The notes under the pieces are model-generated. The model worked only from the letters and a program-made list of their open reading frames with translations. It did no database searches and had not been told where the DNA came from. A program made the translations under genes and the position numbers. DNA of 64,000 nt from the NCBI GenBank assembly GCA_905183005.1, contig CAJJDO010000067.1:310001-374000 (forward strand), written 5' to 3'. Shown in pieces: positions 1 to 12,907 of the stretch; positions within the stretch are counted from its first letter, which is position 1; each line of letters begins with the position of its first letter. Origin of the DNA: Paramecium pentaurelia (Eukaryota; Ciliophora; Oligohymenophorea; Peniculida; Parameciidae).

Positions 1-1637
1 ATTTCTCCAAAATTTCAAAATCAATTCTTTCTCTTCTTCATCATGTATAGGATATTATTCAATCAATAAACCATCATTAATAAATTAATCTATATCAAAT
101 TCATCATACAATAAAGTCTATAATATTTATTAGTCATGAATATGATGAAAGTTTTCAAATTATTCTTGAATTGATATGTCAAATGGACATAAATAACCTT
201 CTCTTGAATTGTATATCATCATTTTAGTTTCATCAGCTATTAAGTTTTTAAGTTTTTCATCAACTTTCAAACAATAATATGTATATTATTTATCAATTGA
301 TTCAATAGGCAAATATTTAAACATTCCTTTCTCAACATTCTTCTTTTATTATATATTATAAAATTATTATTCCAATAATTAATTTTTTCCTCTTTGCCAT
401 CCTACTAAAACATAATTATATCCTGATCTTAAATAATTCTTTTGTAAATGATTCAATAACTATCTCTTTAAATGCTTGATCTCAATTAATCTAGACTAAT
501 CAAAAGCTCGTTGATTACGGAAATTATATTAATTAGGATCTGCTCCTTTCTTTATTAATGTTTTTACTATATCAATATGTCCTCTCTCAACAGCTACATG
601 TAATGCTGTCTAAGGTTTATCTTTAGTCATTCTATTAATCACATTCTCAGTTCGGAACTCCTTTACAGCTTCTGATTCCAAATAATATTCAACTAATTCT
701 TTCCTATTATGATAAACAGCAGCATGTAAAGCATTTCTCCCTTTATAAGATGGCTCAAAAGGTGAATATCGATAATTAATCAAAGGTTCCACTAAATCTA
801 ATCTTCCTAATGTACTTGCCCAAAATAAATAACGAAGTCCTACTTGAGCTAATTACTTTGATGATTTAATATTGAAGTTAATGAACTGTAATTATCTATA
901 TGATTCATGTTCATCTGATGATAACTCTAATCTCTTCTTATGTTCTTCATTATCCAAATTTTAAGCTAAGAATTTCATTATCATAAACTCCAACACCTTT
1001 TCATCTTCTGCTCTATCATCCAACTCTTTGCCTGCCATCAAAGCCAAATCTATTGGATACTAATCTTTATCATTCGAATACAACACTAGAATCTCAATTT
1101 ATTCAATTACTTAAACTAGGTTCTACAGACATCAATAATTTTGTTGTTTTTAAGTCTCCAAAAAAACAAGTCCAATGTAAAGGGTTATTTATTCCATGTT
1201 TCTTGTATTCTTAAAGAGATGCCCCTCTATCTATTAACAATGCACATATAGCAAACTTAGAACCTTATTTAAGAGTTGAGATATCTTAATTATATCCTCG
1301 AACACAAGCTAACATTAATGCAGTGTTGCCTTTTTCATAGTTTTTATTTTATTACCTTTATTATCCTTTGAATTAATGTTTATACACTATAAATCAAGAA
1401 AATATTCAACTACATCATAATGTCCTCTATAAGCAGCCTATTTTAGTAATACATTTACATAATGTAAAGCGTTTCTACCATAATAATCTGTCTTTTTACA
1501 AGCATCCTATAATTACTTTGATGTCAAAGATATTAACTGTTTATTTATGAACTCTAACTTTCCATCTTATGCGGCCTAGCAATCCTCTATTTGGATACCT
1601 CCAATAAATTAATTTCATCATGGCTAAACAAATGCAT
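1..1637 (-). CDS. ankyrin-repeat protein, 3' end beyond window
   Basis: Partial gene; the frame is still open at base 1. Translation with TAA/TAG=Gln gives several ankyrin repeats (NALHYAAYRGHYDVVEY, NALHAAVYHNRKELVEYY, TALHVAVERGHIDIVK), followed by a non-repeat C-terminal region without a recognised domain. The start at 1637 (MHLFSHDEINLLEAAQDG) is chosen because an in-frame TGA lies just upstream and the first repeat begins at once. Four introns restore the repeats: 1576-1598, 1438-1458, 1330-1355 (ends AAG) and 1086-1110. Ankyrin repeats mediate protein-protein contacts; the partner is unknown. Family call is sound, function is not known. Confidence 0.85.
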
Positions 1638-2604
1638 CTAAAATCAAATATAAAAAATAAATAATAATTTATTCTTCCATCAATTTCTAATTTTTAAGAA
1701 AGTATCACATACTAATATTAATTGAAATACAATATTATGTATATTTTAAACATTTGAATGAGAATTTATTATAAATTTTCAACTGAACTTTATAATCATA
1801 GATCTAAATTTTTAAATTTTTATATAAAATCAATTTCTTATTCTCTAATAATTTATAATAACAATTAAAGTATTATATATCTATGTTAATTACTACTCAT
1901 TTTAAATTATAAGCTATTATTTTCATTTACCTATATAATGAAAAGATTAATTGAAACTAATAATAATTCTATTTACAAAAAAAATAAATCAAAAAGAAAT
2001 TGATTAAATTATTCGAATTTACTACATATACTTTAAGTACTTGTTTTTAATATAAAAAATTTCTATAATTTATATATTATCATATTTCTAATTAAAAAAT
2101 TAAAAGGAATATTATTGCCAAATAATAATTCTGATTGATTTTTAAAAATAAATTTTTGTCAATATCAAAATATTTTAACATTAAATTGTAATTGATATAT
2201 AAGCTTATAAAATTGAATTTTATAATCTTAGTTCTTCCTAAAGCAAAGTGAAAATATTTATATAATACTTATACTTTAATTATTTTCAAAATTCTATATA
2301 TATATTTTAGAATATATTAGATTAAAATTAATATGATACCAATTTTATTTTCATATTCTTCTTCTTAACCTATTCAAAAGCTTGAATGAACTTTTTTATA
2401 CATGATAAATTAACAATCAGTTAGAGAAGTTATGATTAGAATTAATTTATTTTCGATTCATTTAGATAATAATATTTAATCATTACATTTACTTTTAGAT
2501 CATCATATTAATGAGACATTACTTTGTGAAATAATTGAATTTAAAAAAACAAATATTTGGAGAATTATCGACATAGCCATATTAATTTAATTATAATAAC
2601 AAAC
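1638..2604. other. AT-rich intergenic region
   Basis: Between the starts of two divergent genes. Very AT-rich with many in-frame TGA codons on both strands. No coding-like stretch, RNA gene or strong repeat seen; it presumably holds both promoters. Confidence 0.5.
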
Positions 2605-3142
2605 ATGTTTACCATTAAATCGCAATTTTATTAAGCAAGTTCGACAGGGCGGTTTCAGTTTAAATTTAAACCAAGTGTTGAATTAGGAGGATTTCCTAGT
2701 TTAACACCTTGTAATTCAGACAAAAGAGCAACAAGAATAGATTACTTTGCTGGCCCATCTGATCTTCTGGGTATTACACGTTTTTATTTTGAAATTAGAA
2801 AAATAAAAAAAGCATTGTACATTAAAAGAAAGTAAGCATCATGAAGATTTATCTATTGGCAAACGAACCTTTATTTAAGCAAATAAAGAAACAGATGGAT
2901 TAGTTAGCCTAGAGGATATAATGTAAAGAAAATCTCGAGTGCCTACATTATAAAAGAAGAGAAATCTGTAAGTCTTCATAGTTAATCTTAGCATACCTGT
3001 TCATTTTTTAGGAGATAAGAATTATCCCTATCCAGAAATCGAACCAAATTTCTATAAATAAGATGATGGTTTAGTTGCAGGATCAAACATCAAAAATAGA
3101 TTTCGACATCCTTACAAAATATCAAAAAAGTTTCATGGTTGA
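2605..3142 (+). CDS. small hypothetical protein, 161 aa
   Basis: Three exons joined by introns 2771-2798 and 2968-2991, both GTA...TAG, giving 162 codons including TGA. The protein is basic and rich in Lys/Gln/Ser, with no signal peptide, membrane segment or known domain. Readable stretches include FKFKPSVELGGFPS near the N-terminus and FRHPYKISKKFHG at the end. Codon use and the exact splice phases support a real gene. Function unknown; short basic proteins of this kind are common among ciliary structural proteins, but nothing here proves that. Confidence 0.7.
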
Positions 3143-3544
3143 GTATTTATATAATCATATTTTCATTCACTCAAAAAATAATAATTTTCATATCCATTAT
3201 TACATTTAAATTTGTCGCAAATTTATTAATTAGAATAATTCATCATATAATAAAAATTAATATCTCAGTAGCTTATATTAGAATGTAAATATTTAAGTTC
3301 ATTATTAACATTATCAAAAATAAAATAACTTAAACTTAGATTTTCTTAATTATTTAATTCTTTTTCATTTCCTTATATGTAATTAAATGAATGAGGTTTA
3401 TTTTAGTAATATCAATAACTATCTTATAACATATATCTTACATATTCAAATATCTTTATAAATATGTTAATTGCTATAGTAAAACAGTAATCTATTGTCA
3501 TAACTCTATCGCTAAAATAATTAATAAAATTAGCAATAATTCAA

Positions 3545-3911
3545 ATGAGAATATTTTAGAGAGAAATTAAAGTTAAATCATTATATTTAAAATATCAATT
3601 TTTGGAACATAGAATCTGCTAAAACTATATGAAAGAGTAATTTAGAATAGATTCAAGTATGAAAGAGTATTATTTTTCAGGTAAGGTTCCATTTTAATTA
3701 TATTTTTAAGATGCCAATTATTATTTGAAGTAAGATTGATTAAAATACCTCTGGACTTTATCCAAAACTTTTAGTTTTTAGTTAATTAAAAAATTCAACT
3801 ACTGAAATTTTTAATTATAAAATTTCTGATTATTTCAGAGACTATCTTGATTTTTGCTTAGAATATGAATAAAAGTAACAAATTATTGTTAAATTATCAA
3901 TTTATTTTTGA
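3545..3911 (+). pseudogene. La-motif-like fragment, frame broken
   Basis: An ORF from ATG 3545, spliced over a candidate intron 3681-3710 (GTAAG...AAG), reads MKEYYFSDANYYLK, which matches the YYFSD.NL core of the La motif found in La and LARP RNA-binding proteins. The likely continuation (IDQNTSGLYPKLLVFSQLK, then DYFRDYLDFCLEYEQ) lies in the +1 frame. I found no intron of normal size that joins the two frames. It may be a decayed gene, a sequence error, or a gene with an exon structure I missed. An alternative intron ending CAG at 3680 keeps a frame open but gives an unconvincing protein. Confidence 0.35.
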
Positions 3912-4665
3912 GTTAGTTTGCTTATCATATTAATTAAGTTTTATTGTAAACTAATTATCTTTATTTTGATTCATCATTTTTTAATTTCTATATTATTAGA
4001 TTATATAATTATCGATAAAATTAAAATAATATAATTTTTTTATTGTTAATTTATATTTATTTAGTTCTATAGACTATTAATAATTTTAGTTATTAGTCTT
4101 AAAATACTTACTATCTAAAACAATGAATAAAATCAATTTATAGTATCTTGAGAAAGTTAGAAATAAATTTAAAATTTGAATTTTATTAAGTATTGGTTAC
4201 TTGATATAAATTTAAATAGTATAATTTATAGAGTTAATAACTTTTCCAAAAAATTCTTATAAAGAATTTATTTAACAAATTTTATGTAAAATATACGAAA
4301 TATTTATTTCTATTTTTAATATTTATTTTTTATAGTTCATGGGTAGATACTTATTTTGAGGTCTGACATGCTTGGATATACTTTAGATACAAAGAATTAA
4401 AACATAACTTTTTATCAATATTATTTGATTAGGAAATATTTAAAATAGTTTTAATATTCCTTATAATCTTCAATTAGATAGAGGGATAGTAAACAATTGG
4501 TTCATATTTGTCTATTGAATGTTGTTATAATATTAGATATTTAACAACATCATGTTATGAGTAAAAATGAAGAAAACAATTGTTATGTCATTTTAGATTT
4601 CATTGTATCAGAGAAGATATGAAAAGGAATTATGATTTTAATATTTAAAATGAATATTATCATTT
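3912..4665. other. AT-rich intergenic region
   Basis: No coding-like ORF, RNA gene or repeat that I can support on either strand. The 3143-3544 gap upstream of the La-like fragment is similar. Confidence 0.4.
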
Positions 4666-5023
4666 TCACTTGGGCTTAGTACAACCTTCAACTGGGATTC
4701 TTGCATTGCAAACCAATGAAGTTCCATACCAATTGTCTTCCTCTTTGCATTCACTAGCTTTACAGCAATTTTATTGAGCTTTTCCACAACTCATACCCTT
4801 AGCATCTTTGCATTTTTATTGGCAGCCTTTATCATAAGAAGTGTATCCATCAAATCCCCATTCATGATTTTTTGAAGCAGAGAATGAGTGGCTCTTTTTC
4901 AATTTCAATTCAGCATCTTTTTAATAATTTGGATATAATACCTGATGGGGCAAATGAAAACATGAATGTTGCTACACAAACAACACATGCTAATAATATC
5001 AAAAGTGTGATTTTTCTATTCAT
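4666..5023 (-). CDS. small secreted Cys-rich protein, 110 aa
   Basis: Begins with a clear signal peptide (MNRKITLLILLACVVCVATF) and then a short mature part with about ten cysteines, including KGCQQKCKDA, NCCKASECKE and EGCTKPK. One intron at 4917-4941 ends AAG rather than TAG; only this splice keeps the Cys-rich frame open (111 codons with TGA). The protein is probably exported or stored in a secretory compartment and folded by disulphides. No family is recognised. It lies head-to-tail after the LRR gene, 138 nt downstream. Confidence 0.8.
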
Positions 5024-5161
5024 TATTTTAAATTAAGATTTTTATTTGCAGTTATTTATTTATATAGTGATAAATTTAACGAAATATATTTCAAATGTTT
5101 TATTTGAAGTAAAATAAGTATGAACTTATTTAATGTAAATATAGATAATGAAATAATATTA

Positions 5162-7092
5162 TCATTTTTTAATAATTGTTTTCTGTTATTTTTTAACAAA
5201 TTCTAATTATGATTAAATACAATTATATTCTTATTATTATTAATCTAATTTTCTTTTTAAAATTCCATCTTACAATTTAAGATTTTCCATTTATTATTTA
5301 TAAAATTAGACAATAGATTTTTATTTACTCTTTATATGATAAGAATTAATACTTAAGCTTCTTAAATTTGTTTGTTTAAATTTAATATTACAACATTTTC
5401 ATTTTTACTATTGTCAACAATTAATTTCTACTCATCTTCAATCACTGCAATCTAATTCCAAAGAAATTTATCTAAATTCAATTACTATATTGTCAATTAT
5501 TGTGCTTCTTCTCTTAATTTATTTAATCTCTCTTCTACAGTTTAAGTACGTTCTTTTGCTCCCTATTAACATAAAACTACTTGAGATTAAGCAAATTTAA
5601 AATCCTTTTCAGCTTGAACCTTTTTTACAAAAAGCTATTCTTTTCTTTTATCAACATAATCCTATTATTCTCTATAATCAGTCATACCTTAGACTTTATG
5701 ACGAAGATGAGGTATAATATTTCTTTTTCTATCTTAAATATTCTCTAATAATAATTTTTCAATTTATTAATTTGTCTCATAAGAATTGAGATTTTTTTTA
5801 AAATTCATTTTAATAATATCTTTATTCTTTTTAATCAATTATATGGCATACATAGCAGTCTAATCTCCCATAAGATTATTTGAAAAATCATATTCTTAAA
5901 TATTGGATTTAAGAAATATTTTAAATAATTCTAAACCACTTAAATCAGTCAAACCACATCTTTTCATAATTATACTTTTCAGATTGCATGAACCCTATAA
6001 TCCTTATACTAATGCTAAAGCTCCTTAATCTCCCATAATATTTTTACTAATATCTAAAGTTTTCAAACTTCCATTTCTACATAATCCAGATGCCAATTAC
6101 TCTATAAAATTCTAAGTTAATGAACAATTTCTTAAGGAAAGATATTCTAAATGATTGTTGTAAACAAGATAATTGCATATACAAATATTATTTTCTCCTA
6201 TAAATGTATTTTCATCAAGTATTAATTTATTTAAATGTGTATTTCTTTCAATTTATTCTAATACAGCAAATAATTAATGAATAGTTAATTTATTTCTTTT
6301 TAGATTAATTTCTCTTGCATGAACCTAATCAGAACCTTGTCTCAATTATTCACAAATTTATACTACTTATTATCCAAACATATTATTTTAAGCTTCCAAT
6401 CTTTCTAAATATGATGGTAATATTAGTATATCTTTAAGTTCATTATCAGAAACATTAATATGTAAAAGATTCCTGTTTTCTGCAAAAGCACTATTTAATT
6501 TTCTTAAATCATAAATTCCACAACCACTTATATCTAAAATTGATAAAATTCTATTTTTTTTCAATGCTTCTGCCAATTAATTTAAAGCTAATCCAAGTCT
6601 ATTCCTTTCATTAGAAAATGGATTACCAATATTAAGATGATATAATGTTTGATTGATAGAAAGAGTTTGAAAAAGAACTGCAAAACCTCTAGGACCTATT
6701 CCACAATTACATAAAGTCAAACTTACCATAGGAAGTTAAAGATTTTTTATCCCATCATAAAGTGGATTTTGTGAAAGAATAACAAAAGGAACATTTTTAA
6801 CAACTTTATTGATTAAGGGTATACAATTAGCTGGTAAAGATAGCTCTGATAAATCAATGGTATGTCCTGAATATTAACTCAATACTTTTTCTTAAAATCT
6901 CACCATTTAGTCTGGTTGTAACTGAATCTTTAATTCTTCACATTTCTTAGTATATAATGTTTCAAGAAGGTTATGCATACTAGGAACAAACTTTCTTATT
7001 TATGGAGACAATCCTATTTCAATTATCTATGATTAAGCCTTTGGTATGGTAGACATAGGTCTTCTAGAATTTACACTCTTGACACTTCTCAT
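5162..7092 (-). CDS. leucine-rich-repeat protein with C-terminal coiled coil, 635 aa
   Basis: The N-terminal third is unique (MRSVKSVNSRRPMST). It is followed by many RNI-type leucine-rich repeats, e.g. LTLCNCGIGPRGFAVLFQTL, LSILDISGCGIYDL, LKTLDISKNIMGDQGALAL and LTDLSGLELF. The C-terminus is a Gln/Lys/Glu-rich coiled coil ending KKQQKTIIKK. One intron, 5330-5352 (ends AAG), is needed: without it the frame runs on to overlap the next gene's start, and with it the coiled coil continues to a TGA at 5162. RNI-type LRRs are typical protein-binding scaffolds and are frequent in ciliary or cytoskeletal proteins. Specific role unknown. Confidence 0.85.
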
Positions 7093-7117
7093 TTATAATT
7101 AATCATGAAGTATATAA

Positions 7118-7885
7118 TCATTTCAGAACACGCTGTTTATTAAGAATGACAAAGTTTTTGCCTTTTGGTTTTCTAATTTATTCATCTTTTTCAGCTTACC
7201 ATAAAGCACTTGGAGGAACTAAATCCTTTTTCTATTTATCATTTAAAGAGTCATGTAATAAACAAATTATTTCATTCTCATTACTAAAAGTGACATAGCA
7301 TCGATAACCATTAATTTTTAGTTCATCAAGTTAAACAAAATAGAGTTTCTTTTTATCTGAAATTCCAACAACACATACTTCACCATCATCATCTTAAAAT
7401 ATAAGAACTGGATCTCCATCCAATGTTGTTATATGATCTCTACATTTCAAACAAATATGTCTTTCACCATGATAAGTGACATTAATATTTGGACCACCAC
7501 ATGTAATACAACCTTTATCATACAGAGCAGCTCTTTATAGAGAATATGGTTCAAATTTAATTGGATTTCCCTTTTCTTCAGGTGCAGCAAATGATTCAAT
7601 TTATTCATCTACTGTAAGTTTTAATTGATTGCCCATCATCTATAAAGCTTTAGATTTACGAGCTGCTTATACTGCACATCTTCTGCCTTTTGCAATTGCA
7701 TTTTCAGGAGTAGAAAGTTACACTTAAGCTGTATCTGATCGTGCAATTTTCTTAAAATCAACATATGGCTCAAACATATAATAAAAGAATGAAGGTGCCA
7801 TTCTATCTGCAACAATTGCAGGTAAAAGATTTTACATTTTTTTAGTTCTTTCTCTTCTCAAATTTTCAAGTTTCTTTCTAATCAT
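7118..7885 (-). CDS. conserved-looking hypothetical protein with zinc-ribbon-like Cys pairs, 255 aa
   Basis: Single uninterrupted exon of 256 codons. The N-terminus is basic (MIRKKLENLRRERTKK). The middle carries two CxxC pairs (CITCGGP ... ICLKCRDH) spaced like a small zinc ribbon or B-box-like knuckle, followed by an acidic stretch (FQDDDGEVCVVG). A GTAAG...TAG look-alike near 7170-7200 was not used because splicing there would create an immediate stop. Its ATG lies 7 nt from the Ca2+-ATPase start on the other strand, and its stop is 25 nt from the LRR gene start. Function unknown. Confidence 0.8.
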
Positions 7886-7892
7886 TAAATTA

Positions 7893-10800
7893 ATGAATAT
7901 TCAATCACCTTTAAAAACTGATGTGAATATCACAGTTAGAGAAGAGGAAATGAGACTCAAAATGGGAGAATTCAAGTTCACAGCTCAACAATTGTAAAAC
8001 ATCTTTACACTGAATCAAAGAAGAAGGATGTGTGAAGAAATAGACTTCCTTTAATAGCTAGGAGGCTTAGGTATAAATTATTATATTATAATTTAGATAG
8101 CTTATTGGATGGATTATGTACATCTATTAATGGTGGCATAGATAGTAATGATATCACCAAAAGAACAGAATTATATGGTCATAATAAACGAGTTATTCGA
8201 CCACCATAAACTTATTGTGAATTATTGATGGATGCAATGGGAGACTTTACTATGAGAATATTGACAGTTGCTGCATTTGCAAGTATTGTTATTTAGGTTG
8301 CAACATCTGATGACGAACATAGATCATTAGCTTGGATTGAAGGTTTTGCTATTTTTGTAGCTGTAATTGTATGTACTAATGTTGCTGCTTTGAATGATTA
8401 CTCAAAAGAAAAGCAATTCCGTAAGTTAAATGCTGTAAGTGAGAAATCTAAAATTGTGACTATCATTCGTGATGGAAAAGAACATAGAATGCATGAAGAA
8501 AATTGTTTGGTTGGTGATATAGTTAAATTAGTAGAAGGTATGGAGATACCAGCTGATGGTATACTCATAGAGGCTTCTGAAATAAAAATGGATGAATCAT
8601 CTATGACAGGAGAAACAAATTCAATTAAAAAAGGAACTATCTAATAATGTTTGATGAAAAAAGAAGAATTGATTAGTGAAGGAGCTGAATTTGGAGAAAA
8701 AGATAGATTTCTTATTCCATCTCCAGCTTTATTGTCAGGTACTAGAGTTTTAGAAGGTGAAGGAGTTTTTCTAGTTTGTGTTATTGGAGATCTATCATGT
8801 TTAGGTTAAATCAAGGCTTCATTAGAATAGGAGGAGGATGAAGAGACACCTTTATAATAAAAATTAACTATCATAGCTGAAGATATTGGAAAATTAGGAT
8901 TATATGCTGCTATATTGATTGTGATTGTATTGATGATTAGATTGGCTATTGAAAGAGGTATAGAAGGAGAATGGGATCATAGTAAACATTGGATGGAAAT
9001 ACTTAATTTTATTATATTAGGAATTACTGTATTAGCAGTTGCCATTCCTGAAGGATTACCTTTGTCAGTTACTATATCACTAGCATATTCAGTTTAAAAA
9101 ATGATGAATGATAGAAATTTAGTAAGAAAAATGTATGCTTGTGAAACTATGGGAGGAGCTGATTCTATTTGTTCAGACAAAACAGGAACTTTAACTATGA
9201 ACAAAATGACACTTACTAAAATGTGGAATTAGAATTATATTGAAGTAAATTATCTGGCTAGAGAATAAGATTTAGGAGTTTTTGGTAAAATCAAATAATT
9301 GATGATTGAATCTATTTGTTGTAATTCTTCAGCAGAATTGGATCCAGAATAAGGTTCAAAAACTGAAATAGCTTTATTAGAATATATGAGAAAAGGTTAA
9401 GTTGATTATAAAAATATAAAAAGTTCAGTAAAATATCTTCAAAAAATACCTTTTAATTCAGGTAGAAAGAGGATGAGTGTAATTGTATCTACTTAAAAGA
9501 ATGGTTTACCTGTTAATCGATTATATATAAAAGGTGCAAGTGAAATAATAATAAAATGTCTAACTCATCAACATACATTTAATGATGAAATTATTGCTTT
9601 ATCAGAATAAGATATTAAATAAATAGAAAATATTATAAGTGAAATGGCAAAATAATCACTTAGAACTATATGTGTTGCTTACAGAGATTTAAATGGAAGT
9701 GAAGATTTAGTAAGTAATGATGGAAAAGTGTATTAAATTGAAAAAAATAATTTAACTTTCTTGTGTCTTTTAGGAATAATGGATAATTTAAGAGAGGGAG
9801 TAAAAGATGCAGTTACTCAATGCAAAAAAGCAGGTATAAAAGTTAGAATGGTTACAGGTGATAATTCTGAAACTGCAAGAGCTATAGCATTATCATGTGG
9901 AATCATTGAACCAGGAGATAGTAAAGCATTAGTAATGGAAGGTGCTGAATTTATGAATAAAATAGGAGGAATAGTATGTAAAAATTGTCAAACAGAATCT
10001 TGTAAATGTGCTAGAACTTAAAGTGAAGCTGAAAAGAATGGAACTTAATTAAGAATTGATACTCTTGGTGATATGGGAATATTTAAAACATTATATCCAT
10101 AAATAGCAGTTTTAGCAAGATCTAGACCTACTGATAAATATGCCATGATTGTTGGTTTAAAAGAATGTGAACATATTGTTGCTGTTACTGGTGATGGTAC
10201 AAATGATGCACCTGCTTTAAAAAAGGCAGATGTAGGATTTGCAATGGGAATCTCAGGAACTCAAGTTGCTAAAGATGCAGCAGCCATTATTCTTATGGAA
10301 GACAATTTTAGTGATATTGTAAAAGCTGTTATGTGGGGTAGAAACATTTTTCAATCTATTCGTAAATTCCTTTAATTTCAATTGACTGTAAATGTAGTAG
10401 CTGTTGGATTGACTTTAATTGTCTCAGCTCTTCTTAAATAAGAAGTTCTTAAACCTATTTAAATGTTATGGGTAAATTTAATTATGGATTCTTTTGCCTC
10501 ATTAGCTTTAGCTACAGAACCTCCTAGTCCTGTTTTATTAAATGATAAACCTTATTCAAGAGCATAATCTATAATTACAAGAAAAATGCTGAAACATATA
10601 TTTGGTTAAGCAGCATTTCAAATTGCCATTATGTTAATTGCAGTATTTTTAGCTCCTGAATTTGTTCCTGAATATAAAGATGAATTTGATGATAGAATCA
10701 ATGAATGGTTAAAGGATAAAAGTTATAATTAATTTCCATCAGATTTAGATCACCCAAAATATAATTTAGATTATTATCCTGAATAATTAATGATTAGAAG

Positions 10801-11346
10801 TGGTAGAATGTTAACTGTTGAAGGTGAGGATGATTATGAACCTGTCTATAGAGAATTTATGGTTCCTAGTAGACATTTCACTTTCATTTTCAATATGTTT
10901 GTTATGATGCAATTATTTAATTTCTTAAATAGTAGAAAATTGAATGATGAATTCAATATATTCTAGAATATTTGCAATAAGTATTATAAATTATTTATTA
11001 TAGTTCTCTATTCATAATAATTGTTTTCTTTATTTTTGCTCTCCAAATAATTTTGATAACTTTTGCAGGAATAGCCTTTTCCTGTTACACTTACTATGGT
11101 TTAACAATTCAATAATGGTTGATTAGTATACTAATTGGAGCATTTGGATGGATTGTTAGTGCACTATTAAAATTAATTCCAGAATAAGCAGTAAATATAT
11201 ATAATTTAATCATTATTTAGATATGTCCAGAATCTATTGAATAACCCTCTTAATAAGAAGAATAACGAAAGCCTTCTGGTGTTTTGGAATTGCGTCGTGG
11301 TTCCTCGATTAGACGTTCACAAAGACACCATGAGATTTAACTTTGA
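7893..11346 (+). CDS. P-type Ca2+-ATPase, plasma-membrane (PMCA, P2B) type, 1124 aa
   Basis: Pumps Ca2+ out of the cytosol at the expense of ATP. Four exons (introns 8071-8096, 10981-11003, 11191-11220, all ending TAG). Motifs in order: actuator MTGETNS, M4 VAIPEGLPLSV, phosphorylation site SDKTGTLT, nucleotide-binding KGASE, MVTGDN and hinge TGDGTNDAPALKKADVG, then the C-terminal membrane segments (VNLIMDSFASLALATEPP). The phosphorylated Asp and all hinge residues are present, so it should be active. The PEGLP membrane motif and a basic C-terminal tail (SGVLELRRGSSIRRSQRH) fit PMCA, where a tail often binds calmodulin; that binding is inferred. Length is usual for the family. Ca2+ pumping matters for ciliary and cortical signalling in ciliates. 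Confidence 0.95.
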
Positions 11347-11374
11347 TATTCAATAATAAATTTATCATTATAAA

Positions 11375-12907
11375 ATGTCAAAATATTCAACAGAGTTTAG
11401 TGATATCAAATCAAAATCTTTGCTGTTACCATAAATCAAATAACCACATACAATTATCACTGCTGCTGAACTCGAATAAATAAAATCTCATATTACATTT
11501 ACAGAATAAAAAGCAAAGAAAGTATAACTTATTATATTTGTGTTCAGAGTTATGACAGTCAAAAGGTTTGGGCTTAACGTATTGAGAAATAGAGACAATA
11601 GAAGGAAAAGGAGAAGTTCTAAAAATTCATAATTGAAGAAGAAGAAAGACGAAAGATTGATAGAGAAGAAGCAGATTATTAAGAAAAATTAAAAATTAAT
11701 TAGATAGGAGATGCTAATAATAAAATATTTGGATAAAGAGCTGAGTATTATATTATGAATTATATTTAAGTGTGAGAAATATGAAATCTAAAATGTTATG
11801 GTCAGAGATAGACAAAGCAAATTAGAAACTTATTTAGTTAAATAAGGAGAAATAAGAAATGTAATTAATGTATGAAGCATAAAAAACAAGAGAAATTGAA
11901 ACATAAAAATATATATCAGAATAAGTAGAATTAGAAAAAAGTTAATTAAAAGAGTAATTGAAAAAATAAACTTATGATTCTTTAGCCAAATAACATCATG
12001 AAGTAAAAGAGAGATATCTTAAGGAATATATTTAACTTAAAAAAGAAGGTGAAATAATAAAGAAATAAGCAGAAGAAGAAGAATTGAAGAAAGAGTAAAA
12101 TTTATTGGTAATACAATTTTAGAAAATAAAAAGAAGATGATAAAATTAAAAAGTAAAAATTATTAGCTGAACATTAACAATTACTTTAAATTAAATAAAA
12201 AATTTAATAAGATGAATAGAAATTAGATGAGAATCAATCAAAAGAAAGAGATTAATATCAATAATAAAAAGATAGAGTTTTAGAAATGAGAAAAGAAAGA
12301 GTAATTTTTAATTATTTAAATAGGAAATAGAAAAGAAACAAAGATAATTAAAAATTAGACAATAGATTTATGATATAAGAGTTACATAATTGAAAAAATA
12401 AGAAGATGATTATATGTAAAGAGTATAAAAACATGCAGAAGAATTATAAAAGCATGATGAAGAAGTAGCAAAATAAAAGGAATTAGAAAAATCATAAATG
12501 ATATAAGAAGGAGAACAATTTAGATAATAATAATTAAAATTGAAAGAAAAATAAAAAGAAAAGGAATAATAAGAATTATAATAAGAACATAAATTAAAAA
12601 TAAGTGCATTAGAATAATTATCTACTGTAGAGGATCAATAAAAAGAAATATTGAAAAGAAGAAATAAAGAAGTTCAAGAATATTAAAAAATGCAAATTGT
12701 AATTATTATCTATAAATATATATAAAGGAACTTAAAAAATAAATGAGAAGAAATTAATTTTTAAATGAATTAAAGGAATCAAAATAAATGGAACTTAGAT
12801 CATAAATAGAAAAAGATGCTTTTAACAATTGGGCATAATCTTAGATTACAGAACTTAAAGAATCAGGATTAAATTTATATCCATTAACAAAATCATTTAA
12901 AGTATGA
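11375..12907 (+). CDS. long coiled-coil protein (TPH/trichoplein-like), 466 aa
   Basis: Six exons joined by five introns (11522-11547 CAG, 11745-11770 AAG, 12095-12122 TAG, 12301-12323 TAG, 12699-12727 AAG) giving exactly 467 codons. Nearly the whole protein is a charged coiled coil rich in Glu, Lys and Gln with repeated KEKQKE / EEEELKKEQ patterns. The C-terminus is more ordered (KDAFNNWAQSQITELKESG). Such layouts occur in axonemal microtubule-inner and linker proteins (CFAP45/53/210-like), but I cannot assign one. It starts 28 nt after the Ca2+-ATPase stop. Confidence 0.8.

Noticed and set aside
7170..7200. GTAAG...TAG intron-like segment in the 255-aa gene
   Set aside because: Splicing it would place TGA directly at the junction; the unspliced frame is open and longer.
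8641..11220. Many TAA/TAG codons inside the Ca2+-ATPase suggesting a pseudogene under the standard code
   Set aside because: With TAA/TAG=Gln every P-type ATPase motif lines up in one ORF; the ciliate code explains them.
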